From positions 1 to 47,788 of the forward strand of contig CAJTQA010000025.1 in the NCBI GenBank assembly GCA_910578455.1: 47,788 bases of DNA, given 5' to 3'. Positions 15,566 through 23,905 of this stretch are shown here, in pieces. Under the pieces are notes generated by a model. It saw only the letters and a program-made list of their open reading frames with translations. It ran no database searches and had not been told where the DNA came from. A program made the position numbers and the translations under genes. This DNA comes from an uncultured Dorea sp. Its GTDB lineage: Bacteria; Bacillota; Clostridia; Lachnospirales; Lachnospiraceae. Each line of letters opens with the position of its first letter. The stretch's first letter is position 1.

Positions 15566-16417
15566 CTATGGCATAAGCAGGGAAAGGTATTTCTCGTAAT
15601 TTACGCCGTCGTTGCGGTCAATCTGCTCTTTCACAGAGTCGGTAAGGGCCAGCTCGATAAATTTCCCGGCGGACTGTATGGTGGACGGGATATTATCGCC
15701 CCTTGCGATTCCGGCGCACAGGCAGGAGGCAAAAAGGTCTCCGGTGCCGGAGTAGCTGCCGCCTACGTAAGGGAAGGAGAACACTTCATAAGTATTCTTT
15801 GTGGCGTAGAGGTTTCCCATCTGGCTTGCGCCTGTATCATCCGCGAACCGGATGCCGGTCACGATGACGTGCTTAAGCCTCCCCCTGCACAGAGATTGGG
15901 CGAGGGTGCGGATTTCTACCAGCAGGTCTTGAGACTGCCCGGTCTGCGAGATGCGGCTGTAATCCGTGTCTGTGAGAAGGCAAAGCTCCGTCACGTTGGG
16001 CGTGATGATATCTGCCTGAAAGGCAAGCTCTTTCATCAGGGAGAGGAGGGTGTCGGAAAACATGTCATAGGGAATCCCGTCATCTCCCATGACAGGGTCT
16101 ACCAGAAGGAAACTGCCTTTCTTGTGGAAAGTGCCAAGGAACCGGAAGATTTGCGTTATCTGCTCCTCGCTTGCCACGAACCCGGTGTAGATGCCGTCAA
16201 ACTGTGCTCCCATCTTCTCCCATTCATGCCGGAAGTGCTCCATCTTGTCTGTGCAGTCGCCGCAATAGTAGCTGGGATAACCGGTCTGGGCGCTTAAAAT
16301 GGCGGTAGGCAGCGGGCATGGGGAGACGCCCATAGCGGATAGTACGGATATGGCAGCCGTCAGGGAACAGCGGCCGAACCCGGACAGGTCGTTGATTACA
16401 GCGATTTTTTTTGTCAT
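15566..16417 (-). CDS. pyridoxal/pyridoxine kinase (PdxK/PdxY-like)
   Basis: The 283-residue ribokinase-fold protein begins MTKKIAVINDLSGFGRCSLT, and has PLPTAILSAQTGYPSYYCGD, DPVMGDDGIPYDMFS and a C-terminal GTGDLFASCLCAGIARGDNI with the anion-hole and catalytic Asp (GTGD). These fit kinases that phosphorylate pyridoxal, pyridoxine or pyridoxamine to make PLP precursors by salvage. AAGGAG precedes the ATG at 16417. It stands alone, convergent to galT. PdxK and PdxY (and the pyrimidine kinase ThiD) share this fold; sequence features favour the PdxK/PdxY side. Confidence 0.85.
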   Translation of the reverse strand: MTKKIAVINDLSGFGRCSLTAAISVLSAMGVSPCPLPTAILSAQTGYPSYYCGDCTDKMEHFRHEWEKMGAQFDGIYTGFVASEEQITQIFRFLGTFHKKGSFLLVDPVMGDDGIPYDMFSDTLLSLMKELAFQADIITPNVTELCLLTDTDYSRISQTGQSQDLLVEIRTLAQSLCRGRLKHVIVTGIRFADDTGASQMGNLYATKNTYEVFSFPYVGGSYSGTGDLFASCLCAGIARGDNIPSTIQSAGKFIELALTDSVKEQIDRNDGVNYEKYLSLLMP

Positions 16418-16616
16418 GATATATGAACTCCTTATATTGGTATTCTGGCAATTGATATTCTAGCATGAGAGTGGCTGTGATGGAAAGTCCAGATTTGAAA
16501 GAAAGAGACATGCCAGTTGCAGGGGGGGAGGGAGGAGCGCGCAAGTAAGAGAAAGGATTTGTCTTTTTTTAAGCCGTGTTAGAATCAGGTTGATTGGGGA
16601 AAATTCTAATTTTTAG

Positions 16617-16645
16617 TTGACAGACAGCAAAAGATGAGATATAAT
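16617..16645 (+). promoter_or_regulatory. consensus promoter of tRNA-Arg
   Basis: TTGACA (16617-16622), a 17-base spacer and TATAAT (16640-16645): both boxes are perfect consensus, 28 bases before the tRNA. Confidence 0.9.
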
Positions 16646-16673
16646 TAGTTCTGTTGTAGAGAGGTACAACTGT

Positions 16674-16747
16674 GTGGGCGTAGCTCAGCTGGATAGAGCG
16701 TTTGGCTACGGACCAAAAGGTCGGGGGTTCGAATCCTCTCGCCCACG
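16674..16747 (+). tRNA. tRNA-Arg (anticodon ACG)
   Basis: A 74-base tRNA: acceptor GTGGGCG pairs with CGCCCAC with discriminator G, a D arm GCTC-AGCTGGATA-GAGC, an anticodon loop CTACGGA with ACG at 16708-16710, and a T arm with GGTTCGAATCC. A34 would be edited to inosine by TadA. CCA is not encoded. Confidence 0.96.
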
Positions 16748-16775
16748 TTATATATTTCTTGAAAATAAGAAAGAA

Positions 16776-16806
16776 AAGCACTCTGGATTTCTGGAGTGCT
16801 TTTTAT
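16776..16806 (+). terminator. terminator of tRNA-Arg
   Basis: AAAGCACTC pairs with GAGTGCTTT around a 10-base loop, followed by a T tract. It ends 50 bases after the tRNA. Confidence 0.85.
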
Positions 16807-16946
16807 ATTTGCCTTTTGAAAAAATTTGCAGCTCAACAGGAAATTTCCTTGACCTTAAATCTACTTGAAGGTGCATAAAGAGACTGGAAACAGCAAAACA
16901 AGTGTAGTTTATCAATTATGGAATGGTGGCGGGAGGAGGATTGCTG

Positions 16947-17147
16947 ATGGGTAAATTTTCATATCGGATAATCAGTTTTGTTATGGGCATATGCCTGGCA
17001 GTTTCCATGTCTGGATGTGCGGGAAAAGCAGGACAGGATAAGGAAAAGGGCACATACATTGAAAAGGGCGTTTGGCGTGGCTATCTTGAAAATATAATGA
17101 TAGAACTGATTATATTAAAATTATACCGAAACGGCCCCAATATGTGA
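16947..17147 (+). CDS. short lipoprotein, probably a truncated remnant
   Basis: The 66-residue product starts MGKFSYRIISFVMGICLAVS and has a lipobox SMSGC with Cys24, so it would be lipid-anchored. A polar segment with KEKGTYIEKGVWRGYLEN follows, which resembles the start of longer lipoproteins of Clostridia, and then hydrophobic low-information residues to an early stop. A strong GGAGGAGGA site lies 6 bases before ATG. The abrupt change after about residue 50 suggests a lost frame or deletion. No function is assigned. It ends 58 bases before glpK. Confidence 0.5.
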   Translation: MGKFSYRIISFVMGICLAVSMSGCAGKAGQDKEKGTYIEKGVWRGYLENIMIELIILKLYRNGPNM

Positions 17148-17205
17148 TACAATGTTAATAATAGATTTTCCAGGTGGAAATAATGGTCAAAAGAGGTGAA
17201 AATAC

Positions 17206-18705
17206 ATGGCAAAATATGTTATGGCATTGGACGCAGGCACAACCAGCAACCGCAGTATCCTGTTCAACGAAAAGGGAGAGATCTGCAGTGTGGCGCAGAA
17301 AGAATTTACTCAGTATTTCCCCAAACCGGGCTGGGTGGAGCACGACGCCAATGAGATCTGGTCTTCGCAGCTTGGAGTGGCGGTGGAGGCGATGAACAAG
17401 ATTGGGGCGGCAGCGGAGGATATCGCGGCAATCGGAATCACGAACCAGCGGGAGACGGCTGTCGTGTGGGATAAATCTACGGGGGAGCCGGTCTATCACG
17501 CGATTGTGTGGCAGTGCCGCAGGACGGCGGAATACTGCGACGAGCTAAAGGAAAAGGGATATACGGAGATGTTCCGCAAAAAGACGGGGCTGATTATCGA
17601 CGCATATTTTGCGGGAACGAAGATAAAGTGGATTTTGGATAATGTGGAGGGAGCAAGAGAGAAGGCGGAAAATGGAGAGCTGCTTTTCGGAACTGTGGAG
17701 ACGTGGCTTATCTGGAAACTGACCAAAGGCGCGGTGCATGTGACGGATTATTCCAATGCGTCCAGGACGCTCCTCTTTAATATCAATACGCTGGAGTGGG
17801 ATAGAGAGATTTTGGAGATTATGGATATTCCCGAGGCGATGCTGCCGAAAGCCCTTCCCTCAAGCTGTGTGTACGGACATGCGGATTCGTCCTTTCTCGG
17901 GGGCGCCATTCCCATTGCGGGGGCGGCAGGCGACCAGCAGTCGGCGCTTTTCGGCCAGACCTGTTTCCGCCCGGGAGATGCGAAAAATACTTATGGAACA
18001 GGCTGTTTTCTGCTGATGAACACGGGCGAGAAACCGGTGTTTTCCGAGAACGGGCTTGTTACCACTATCGCGTGGGGGCTTGACGGGAAAGTATACTATG
18101 CGCTTGAGGGCTCTATCTTTGTGGCGGGAGCCGCCATCCAGTGGTTAAGGGATGAGATGCGCCTGATTGATTCTGCCATGGATTCAGAGTACATGGCACG
18201 AAAGGTCAGCGACACCAATGGATGCTATGTGGTGCCGGCGTTTACCGGGCTTGGGGCGCCCCACTGGGATCAGTATGCCAGAGGAACCATCGTGGGCCTT
18301 ACCCGGGGCGTGAACAAGTACCATATTATCCGGGCTACGCTGGAATCGCTGGCTTACCAGGTAAATGACGTGCTCAATGCCATGGAGGCTGACTCGGAGA
18401 TTCCTTTAAGCGCCCTTAAAGTGGACGGCGGAGCCAGTGCCAATGATTTCCTCATGCAGACTCAGGCGGATATTATCAATGCGCCGGTCAAGCGCCCCCG
18501 GTGCATTGAGACGACGGCCATGGGAGCGGCTTACCTTGCGGGGCTTGCCGTCGGCTACTGGAAGGACAAGGAGGAAGTGGTGAAAAACTGGGCGATGGAC
18601 AGGGAGTTTACTCCTCAGATTGAAGAAGAGGCACGTATAAAGAAAATAAAAGGATGGGAGAAAGCCGTAAAGTATGCTTACGGCTGGGCGAAGGATGAAG
18701 ATTGA
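17206..18705 (+). CDS. glpK: glycerol kinase
   Basis: GlpK phosphorylates glycerol to sn-glycerol 3-phosphate with ATP in the cytoplasm. The 499-residue protein matches the family closely in length and motifs: YVMALDAGTTSNRSILFNEK at the N terminus, GWVEHDANEIW, GITNQRETAVVWDKSTGEP, GAAGDQQSALFGQTCF, YGTGCFLLMNTGEKP, and VDGGASANDFLMQ (FGGY-family ATPase core). AAAGAGGTG precedes the ATG. No glycerol facilitator or glycerol-3-phosphate dehydrogenase is adjacent. A small cysteine-rich gene overlaps its last 11 bases and is presumably translated from the same message. Confidence 0.96.
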   Translation: MAKYVMALDAGTTSNRSILFNEKGEICSVAQKEFTQYFPKPGWVEHDANEIWSSQLGVAVEAMNKIGAAAEDIAAIGITNQRETAVVWDKSTGEPVYHAIVWQCRRTAEYCDELKEKGYTEMFRKKTGLIIDAYFAGTKIKWILDNVEGAREKAENGELLFGTVETWLIWKLTKGAVHVTDYSNASRTLLFNINTLEWDREILEIMDIPEAMLPKALPSSCVYGHADSSFLGGAIPIAGAAGDQQSALFGQTCFRPGDAKNTYGTGCFLLMNTGEKPVFSENGLVTTIAWGLDGKVYYALEGSIFVAGAAIQWLRDEMRLIDSAMDSEYMARKVSDTNGCYVVPAFTGLGAPHWDQYARGTIVGLTRGVNKYHIIRATLESLAYQVNDVLNAMEADSEIPLSALKVDGGASANDFLMQTQADIINAPVKRPRCIETTAMGAAYLAGLAVGYWKDKEEVVKNWAMDREFTPQIEEEARIKKIKGWEKAVKYAYGWAKDED

Positions 18706-18850
18706 GAAGATTCGGTGTGAAATTTGTGACAATCACTGTGAGATAGAGGCGGAAGTTGAGGACGGGGAAGTGCTTGACGCATCCGGAAACGGGTGTATGA
18801 AGGGATTTATCTTTGCACAGCAGGAGATACGTAGGATGGAAGAGGAATAG
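18695..18850 (+). CDS. short DUF1667-like four-cysteine protein
   Basis: A 51-residue frame, starting at ATG 18695 inside the end of glpK, encodes MKIEKIRCEICDNHCEIEAE with Cys8, Cys11 and Cys15, then GNGCMKGFIFAQQEI with Cys34. The pattern C-x2-C-x3-C plus a GNxCxxGxxFAxQE phrase fits the DUF1667 family, whose longer members sit in glycerol operons beside glpK and glycerol-3-phosphate oxidase-like genes. The four cysteines could bind Zn or an Fe-S cluster. An AAGGATG region and overlap with glpK support translational coupling. It is much shorter than typical DUF1667 proteins (about 110-120), so it may be a minimal or truncated form. The function is unknown. Confidence 0.65.
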   Translation: MKIEKIRCEICDNHCEIEAEVEDGEVLDASGNGCMKGFIFAQQEIRRMEEE

Positions 18851-18950
18851 CCGGCCTATTTTATTTTTCAGTGGACAGATGGCACAAAATATAATAAAAT
18901 AGCTTTATTGAGAAATTTTAGACATATAGTAGAAGGAAGGTATTGGAATT

Positions 18951-20207
18951 ATGAAACGAAATGTTATTGTTGGACAGTCCGGCGGGCCGACAGCGGCGAT
19001 AAACTCCAGTCTTGCAGGTGTTTACCGCACTGCGAAGGACCGTGGAGCGAATAAAGTATATGGTATGCTGCACGGGGTGCAGGGTCTTTTGGAGGAAAAG
19101 TATATCGACCTTTCCGACCATATCAAGACAGAGCTTGACGCAGAGCTGCTTAAGAGAACTCCTGCGGCGTTCCTTGGCTCCTGCCGTTATAAGCTGCCGG
19201 AGATTCATGAGGACAGGGAAGTTTATGACAAGATTTTTTCCATTTTGGATAAGCTTGATATCGAGGCGTTTATCTATATCGGCGGCAATGATTCTATGGA
19301 CACCATTAAGAAACTGTCTGATTACGCGATTATTACCGGCCATCCCACAAGATTTGTAGGATGCCCGAAGACCATTGACAATGACCTTGCGCTTACAGAC
19401 CACACGCCGGGATACGGAAGTGCGGCGAAGTACATCGGAACTTCCATGAAGGAGATCATCCGTGACGGATTCTGCCTGGAGTACGCGAAAGGGATTGTTA
19501 CCATCGTAGAGATCATGGGACGCAATGCGGGCTGGCTTACCGGCGCTGCGGCGCTTGCACAGGGAGAGGACTGCGAAGGGCCGGATATGATTTATCTGCC
19601 GGAGCATTCTTTTGACCTGGTTAAGTTTAGGGATAAAGTTCAGAAGATTCTGGATAAGAAGACATCGGTTGTTGTCGCTGTATCAGAAGGAATCCGCACA
19701 GAGGACGGCAATTATGTATGCGAGCTTGGCAACAGCGTTGATTTTGTAGATGCGTTCGGGCACAAGCAGCTTTCCGGAACAGCAGCTTACCTTGCAAGCT
19801 ATATTGCAGGAGAGCTTGGCTGCAAGACCCGTGCGATCGAGCTCAGCACGCTCCAGAGAGCGGCATCCCACGCGGCATCCCGTGTGGATATCTTAGAGGC
19901 TTATCAGGTAGGCGGTGCGGCTGTGAAGGCAGCGGACGAGGGAGACAGCGGTAAGATGGTTGTATTGCAGAGGCTTTCTGACGATCCGTATCAGTGCGGA
20001 ACAGAAGTGAAAGATGTGCATAAGATTGCCAATGACGAAAAACTCGTTCCGCCGGAGTGGGTGACGAAAGACGGAACATATGTGTCAAGCGAGTTCATCT
20101 CTTATGTAAGGCCGCTGATTCAGGGAGATGTGTCTCCAGTCATGGTAGATGGGATTCCGAGACACCTTTATACACCGAGGGAATTAAGCGAGAGAAACAA
20201 AAAATAA
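18951..20207 (+). CDS. 6-phosphofructokinase, probably pyrophosphate-dependent
   Basis: The 418-residue enzyme would phosphorylate fructose 6-phosphate in glycolysis. It begins RNVIVGQSGGPTAAINSS, has IGGNDSMDT (residues 110-118) and PKTIDNDLALTDHTPGYGSA (139-158), then EIMGRNAGWLT. In ATP-dependent enzymes the matching positions are Gly (GGDGS and PGTIDND); here they are Asp114 and Lys140, the pair known to mark pyrophosphate use. The first Asp of the usual GGDDS is Asn113. A TATAAT at 18890-18895 may be its -10 box. A homologue lies on the other strand at 25247-26470. Co-substrate needs assay, but the signature favours PPi. Confidence 0.85.
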   Translation: MKRNVIVGQSGGPTAAINSSLAGVYRTAKDRGANKVYGMLHGVQGLLEEKYIDLSDHIKTELDAELLKRTPAAFLGSCRYKLPEIHEDREVYDKIFSILDKLDIEAFIYIGGNDSMDTIKKLSDYAIITGHPTRFVGCPKTIDNDLALTDHTPGYGSAAKYIGTSMKEIIRDGFCLEYAKGIVTIVEIMGRNAGWLTGAAALAQGEDCEGPDMIYLPEHSFDLVKFRDKVQKILDKKTSVVVAVSEGIRTEDGNYVCELGNSVDFVDAFGHKQLSGTAAYLASYIAGELGCKTRAIELSTLQRAASHAASRVDILEAYQVGGAAVKAADEGDSGKMVVLQRLSDDPYQCGTEVKDVHKIANDEKLVPPEWVTKDGTYVSSEFISYVRPLIQGDVSPVMVDGIPRHLYTPRELSERNKK

Positions 20208-20213
20208 AACACT

Positions 20214-20245
20214 GCCCGGGAGGATTTGTCCTCCCGGGCTATTTG
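20214..20245 (+). terminator. terminator of the phosphofructokinase gene
   Basis: GCCCGGGAGGA pairs perfectly with TCCTCCCGGGC around a TTTG loop, followed by TATTTG. The poor T tract is offset by an 11-pair GC-rich stem. Confidence 0.75.
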
Positions 20246-20413
20246 CCAGAAATATAAATTGCGGAAATCCTCAAAAAACTCTTGATTTTTTTCATGAATT
20301 CTTTTAATATATGAATTACTCTAATCATTCTTAAAATCTATTTTATCTTTAATGTTCCTTTAGGCTGAGTAAAAATCCATATTCCCACAGTATTAAAAAA
20401 AGAGGTGTTGCGT

Positions 20414-21976
20414 TTGGAAATAAAAGAAGAATATGATGTTCTGCGGCTGATTGAACATAATCAAGTCTGTTATATCAGCTCGGAGTATGTAAAGGGAAAG
20501 ACTCTGGTGCGATGGATAAAATACCATCCTTGCGTAAAGAAAGAAGAGCTGTTTCATATAATCGGCGGTATTGCCGGACAACTGTCGCAGATACACCGAT
20601 GCCGGGGAAATCCATGCTACCGCTATGTAAATCCATACAGCATTATCATTTCTGAAGACAGTAAAGTGTTTTTTCTGGATATTAATGCGGGTTCAAATGC
20701 CGGGCAGCTCAGGCTAATGAAACGCCGTACGGTCCGGGAGCATTTCCTGCCGCCGGATGAGCCTTATTACCAGAAAGAAAGCGTTGGGCTTGATATATAC
20801 GGATTTGGAAGGACAGTGCAGTATTTACTTTCTGAATCAGATGTGGAGCCGTATCTTACCAGAAAAGAAGAGTCAAAGCTAAAAAAAATCATCTCAAGAT
20901 GCTTAGACAGAAATTCTAAAAAATCATTTCAAAATGTTTCGGAAATTCAGAAAATCATTCCAAAAAATATCCAATCAAAAAAAGATAAGCAGATACAAGC
21001 GGAACCTACTATCCGTTTTGCAATTACCGTGCTGGGTTTGTGCATGATTGCAGGGCTGGCGGCAGGGGGCGGGTATATGGCTGTACATAGCATCTGTTCC
21101 GTATCGGAAGAGCAAAAAAGCGAGAAACAAAAAAAGAATCAGGAAGGGGGTCAGGCGGGGAACAGGACGGAAGGAAAGGTAATGGCGGCGGAAGACAGGG
21201 AAAACCAGGAAATGAAAAAGGAAAGCCAGTTGAGCATGGAACTGGGTCTTGTGCACTTTCTGAAGTTTAAAGATTATAAAAAGAGCCGGGAATATTTTAA
21301 AGAGGCAGGAGAATATGCTCTGGCAGAGCATATGGAGGTAATTGCAGAAACCCTTTCCGGGGAAGGGAACCGTTCGTTTCCGGAGAGGCTAAGGGATGCG
21401 CTGTCAGGGGCAGAGGCGGAGATTCAAAAAGTGAATGGGGAAAAAATCGGAGAAAAGCCGGACTATTATCGATGCATGATAAGGGGGTATATCTCTTTAG
21501 GGGAAGAAAAGGATCTGAGAGAGGTTTTGAGACTGGGAAAAGAATGTATCAGGGAAACCGCCGGGGATGACTTGTCTGAGGTTCTGGGCTATCTGGCATT
21601 CGCCCACGAGGGCCTTGGCGAGTTTGATGAGGCGGCAGATATGTATGGAGAGCAGATGGAATATGAGGAAGATGAGAAAGCAAGGGAAGAGATTTATAAA
21701 AAAACGGCTCATCTATTAGAGCTGTCCGGAAAAAGCAGCGAGGCACAGGAATTGCTCAGAAAAGGAATCGGAGAGATAGAGGGATCGATAGAATTAAGGA
21801 CGCTTTATATTGGAACATTGCTGAAAGACGGGGGCATAGACCGGGAGCTGTGTATTCAGAGTATCAGGTCGCAGTTAAAGGAAAGCCCGGAACTTTCAGA
21901 GCATGAGGAGTTTCAGAAATTAATGAGAGAACATGGAATTAATTTGGAAGGAGAAAACATATGGCAGGCAAAATAA
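20414..21976 (+). CDS. membrane pseudokinase with TPR-like extracellular region
   Basis: The 520-residue protein has a Ser/Thr-kinase-like part (residues 1-180) that lacks the N lobe: no glycine loop or VAIK lysine is seen. The catalytic loop that should read HRDLKPxNI is YRYVNPYSIII, and DFG is replaced by DIN in FLDINAG. It is therefore probably catalytically dead. A single membrane segment (about 200-222, FAITVLGLCMIAGLAAGGGY) precedes a charged linker and helical repeats resembling TPRs (about 260-500). The start is TTG 20414, 6-8 bases after AGAGGTG; GTG 20405 is an alternative inside the ribosome site. Its stop overlaps the next gene by 16 bases, so the two probably act together at the cell surface. 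The function is unknown. Confidence 0.65.
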   Translation: MEIKEEYDVLRLIEHNQVCYISSEYVKGKTLVRWIKYHPCVKKEELFHIIGGIAGQLSQIHRCRGNPCYRYVNPYSIIISEDSKVFFLDINAGSNAGQLRLMKRRTVREHFLPPDEPYYQKESVGLDIYGFGRTVQYLLSESDVEPYLTRKEESKLKKIISRCLDRNSKKSFQNVSEIQKIIPKNIQSKKDKQIQAEPTIRFAITVLGLCMIAGLAAGGGYMAVHSICSVSEEQKSEKQKKNQEGGQAGNRTEGKVMAAEDRENQEMKKESQLSMELGLVHFLKFKDYKKSREYFKEAGEYALAEHMEVIAETLSGEGNRSFPERLRDALSGAEAEIQKVNGEKIGEKPDYYRCMIRGYISLGEEKDLREVLRLGKECIRETAGDDLSEVLGYLAFAHEGLGEFDEAADMYGEQMEYEEDEKAREEIYKKTAHLLELSGKSSEAQELLRKGIGEIEGSIELRTLYIGTLLKDGGIDRELCIQSIRSQLKESPELSEHEEFQKLMREHGINLEGENIWQAK

Positions 21977-23835
21977 AATATCTTATTGCGCTGACGGTTG
22001 TGATGTACATGATTTACATGCAGGGGGATTTTGTGATATACGCGGGAGGAGCCGGGCAGACGAATATAAAGGGGGAGAATACGGCAGTGCCGGGAGATGG
22101 AGGAGATGCCGGAGCTGAAGGAGGCTCTCAGGAAAATGCGGGAGACGTCCAGGATAAAACAGAGTCAGAGGGAGATGGAGGCGGGGATGCGGGAGACGGA
22201 GAAGAAGAAAAACCGCCGCTCCCGGAAGAAAAGCCAATTGAGAAGTATGAAACAAAAATTCCCGAGGCAGACGGAAACGAAGGATATTATATCAGGAAAC
22301 CGGAAGTCGCGATCAGGCATGTCAGTGAAAGAGGCGCGACAAGGTACAGGCTGACCCACGGAGATAAAATGCAGGAAGAGAGGACGCTTAAAGGTCAGGG
22401 AGAAAAAGCAGTTATTGATGGGAAGGCTTTTGCGGAAGGGAAAAATATCCTGCACATTTGGATGGAAGATGAGGAGGGGAAGAAATTAGAGGAATTTGTA
22501 ATGAAAAAGGAGTTTCTGGTTGATACGAAAGCGCCGGAGATCCATATGAGCGTTCCAAAGGGATTTGAAACATGGTATCAGGGAAAGACAGTCCTTTCAG
22601 TAAAGGGAGACGGAACAGGCAGTAAAATAGAAAAGATTACATGCAAGCTGGATGGCAAAGTGCTGGGAAATACGGATAAGGCACAAGGAGATTTTTTGAT
22701 CGCCCAGGCATCAGAGCAGGGAAAAGGAGTGGAAGTGACGATTGCCGCACAGGACAGGGCGGGGAACAGAAGCGAGCGGGTAAAAACAGTCTACATCGAT
22801 AATAAGCCGCCGCGGCTTAAGCTGTCCGGGGCGAAGAATTATATGATTGCGGGAAGAGATATAATGCTTACCTGTGAAACGGAAGAGGAAAATATGTTTC
22901 AGGAGTATTATGCAGAAATTATCTGGGAAAATGTTAAAGGAAAAAGAAAATCGCTGCCTGCATCCGCCTGGGGTGGAGATGGAATGAAAAGGACTCTTTC
23001 TCAGAAATTAGATAAAGATGGAACCTATTATATCAAAGCTTATGTTAAGGACGCATCCGGACAAGCGGCAGAAGAGGAAATGCAGATTATCATAGATAAG
23101 ACGGATCCGGTAATCCGGCGGGTGGAAACGCTGCGAGGAAAATATCTGAAAAAGTTCCGGTGGGATTATCCGCCCAATAAGATGATATGGGATTTTACTA
23201 CGTATTCTTATGAAGTCCGGGTGGATGGGCGGCTTTACCACATGGGCGAGACAATTGATTCAGAAGGAGCGCATAAGATGACGGTAAAAGTAACGGATGC
23301 CGCCGGAAACAAAGCGCAGTCGTCGGCAGAGTTTATCATAGACAGGACTGCGCCGGAGATCGTATTCCGTAATATTGAGAATGGGGGAGAATATGAAGAG
23401 GAGCGTACTTTTAAGGCGGAGGTAAAAGGAACAGAGGACGCAATCAGGCAGATACTGATCAATGGAGAGGAGCAGAAACTTACCCCAGGAAACAGGGCAT
23501 ATGAATATACGCTGGATGTATGTAAAGATTATGAAGTGACGGTAAAGGCGGCAGACATGGCAGGAAATACTTCTGAAAAAAATATATATTTCCGAATTGT
23601 GCCGAAGAAGACATTTGCCGAAAGCTTTGCGGATAAAGTGCTGTTTCGCAAACACAAGCCAGAGAACTCAAAGAAGACTTTGGAAGGAAGGCAAAACCAA
23701 GAGGTAAACGGGGGGAACTTTTCCAAAAAAACTTTTGGGATCGGGCTATTAGGGATAGCTCCGGCAATTGGGGCGATTTTGTTTTGGATGAGAAGAAAAC
23801 AGGAGGAACGAAAGGCCGTGAAAACGGAACTTTAA
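21961..23835 (+). CDS. surface protein with Ig-like repeats and C-terminal membrane anchor
   Basis: The 624-residue protein has an N-terminal signal or anchor (IKYLIALTVVMYMIYMQGDF), then a Gly/Asp/Glu-rich spacer (about 45-85). Four Ig-like units follow, each introduced by a D-x-x-x-P-x-I phrase: DTKAPEIHM, DNKPPRLKL, DKTDPVIRR and DRTAPEIVF. A C-terminal hydrophobic segment (GIGLLGIAPAIGAILFW) precedes MRRKQE. I see no LPxTG sorting motif, so anchoring would be by the C-terminal membrane segment. The repeats suggest binding to carbohydrate, wall or another protein outside the cell. It is coupled to the pseudokinase gene by overlap. A bidirectional terminator follows. No enzyme motif is seen. 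Confidence 0.7.
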   Translation: MAGKIKYLIALTVVMYMIYMQGDFVIYAGGAGQTNIKGENTAVPGDGGDAGAEGGSQENAGDVQDKTESEGDGGGDAGDGEEEKPPLPEEKPIEKYETKIPEADGNEGYYIRKPEVAIRHVSERGATRYRLTHGDKMQEERTLKGQGEKAVIDGKAFAEGKNILHIWMEDEEGKKLEEFVMKKEFLVDTKAPEIHMSVPKGFETWYQGKTVLSVKGDGTGSKIEKITCKLDGKVLGNTDKAQGDFLIAQASEQGKGVEVTIAAQDRAGNRSERVKTVYIDNKPPRLKLSGAKNYMIAGRDIMLTCETEEENMFQEYYAEIIWENVKGKRKSLPASAWGGDGMKRTLSQKLDKDGTYYIKAYVKDASGQAAEEEMQIIIDKTDPVIRRVETLRGKYLKKFRWDYPPNKMIWDFTTYSYEVRVDGRLYHMGETIDSEGAHKMTVKVTDAAGNKAQSSAEFIIDRTAPEIVFRNIENGGEYEEERTFKAEVKGTEDAIRQILINGEEQKLTPGNRAYEYTLDVCKDYEVTVKAADMAGNTSEKNIYFRIVPKKTFAESFADKVLFRKHKPENSKKTLEGRQNQEVNGGNFSKKTFGIGLLGIAPAIGAILFWMRRKQEERKAVKTEL

Positions 23836-23846
23836 ATAAAAAATAA

Positions 23847-23884
23847 TCTGGCAGAAAAATCTATATATGGACTTTTCTGCCAGA
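23847..23884. terminator. bidirectional terminator between the surface-protein gene and ddl
   Basis: TCTGGCAGAAAA pairs perfectly with TTTTCTGCCAGA. A-rich and T-rich flanks allow it to work for both convergent genes. Confidence 0.8.
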
Positions 23885-23905
23885 CATCAGTTTTTCATTG
23901 AGGCT

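Noticed and set aside
15554..16297. Plus-strand open frame of 247 residues
   Set aside because: It is antisense to the pyridoxine kinase gene, which has strong ribokinase-family motifs.
16569..16868. Small frames across tRNA-Arg on both strands
   Set aside because: They result from the tRNA sequence and its terminator and have no coding features.
18661..18684. Hairpin AGCCGTAA / TTACGGCT at the end of glpK
   Set aside because: It is inside coding sequence without a T tract and is followed by the coupled small gene, so it is not a good terminator.
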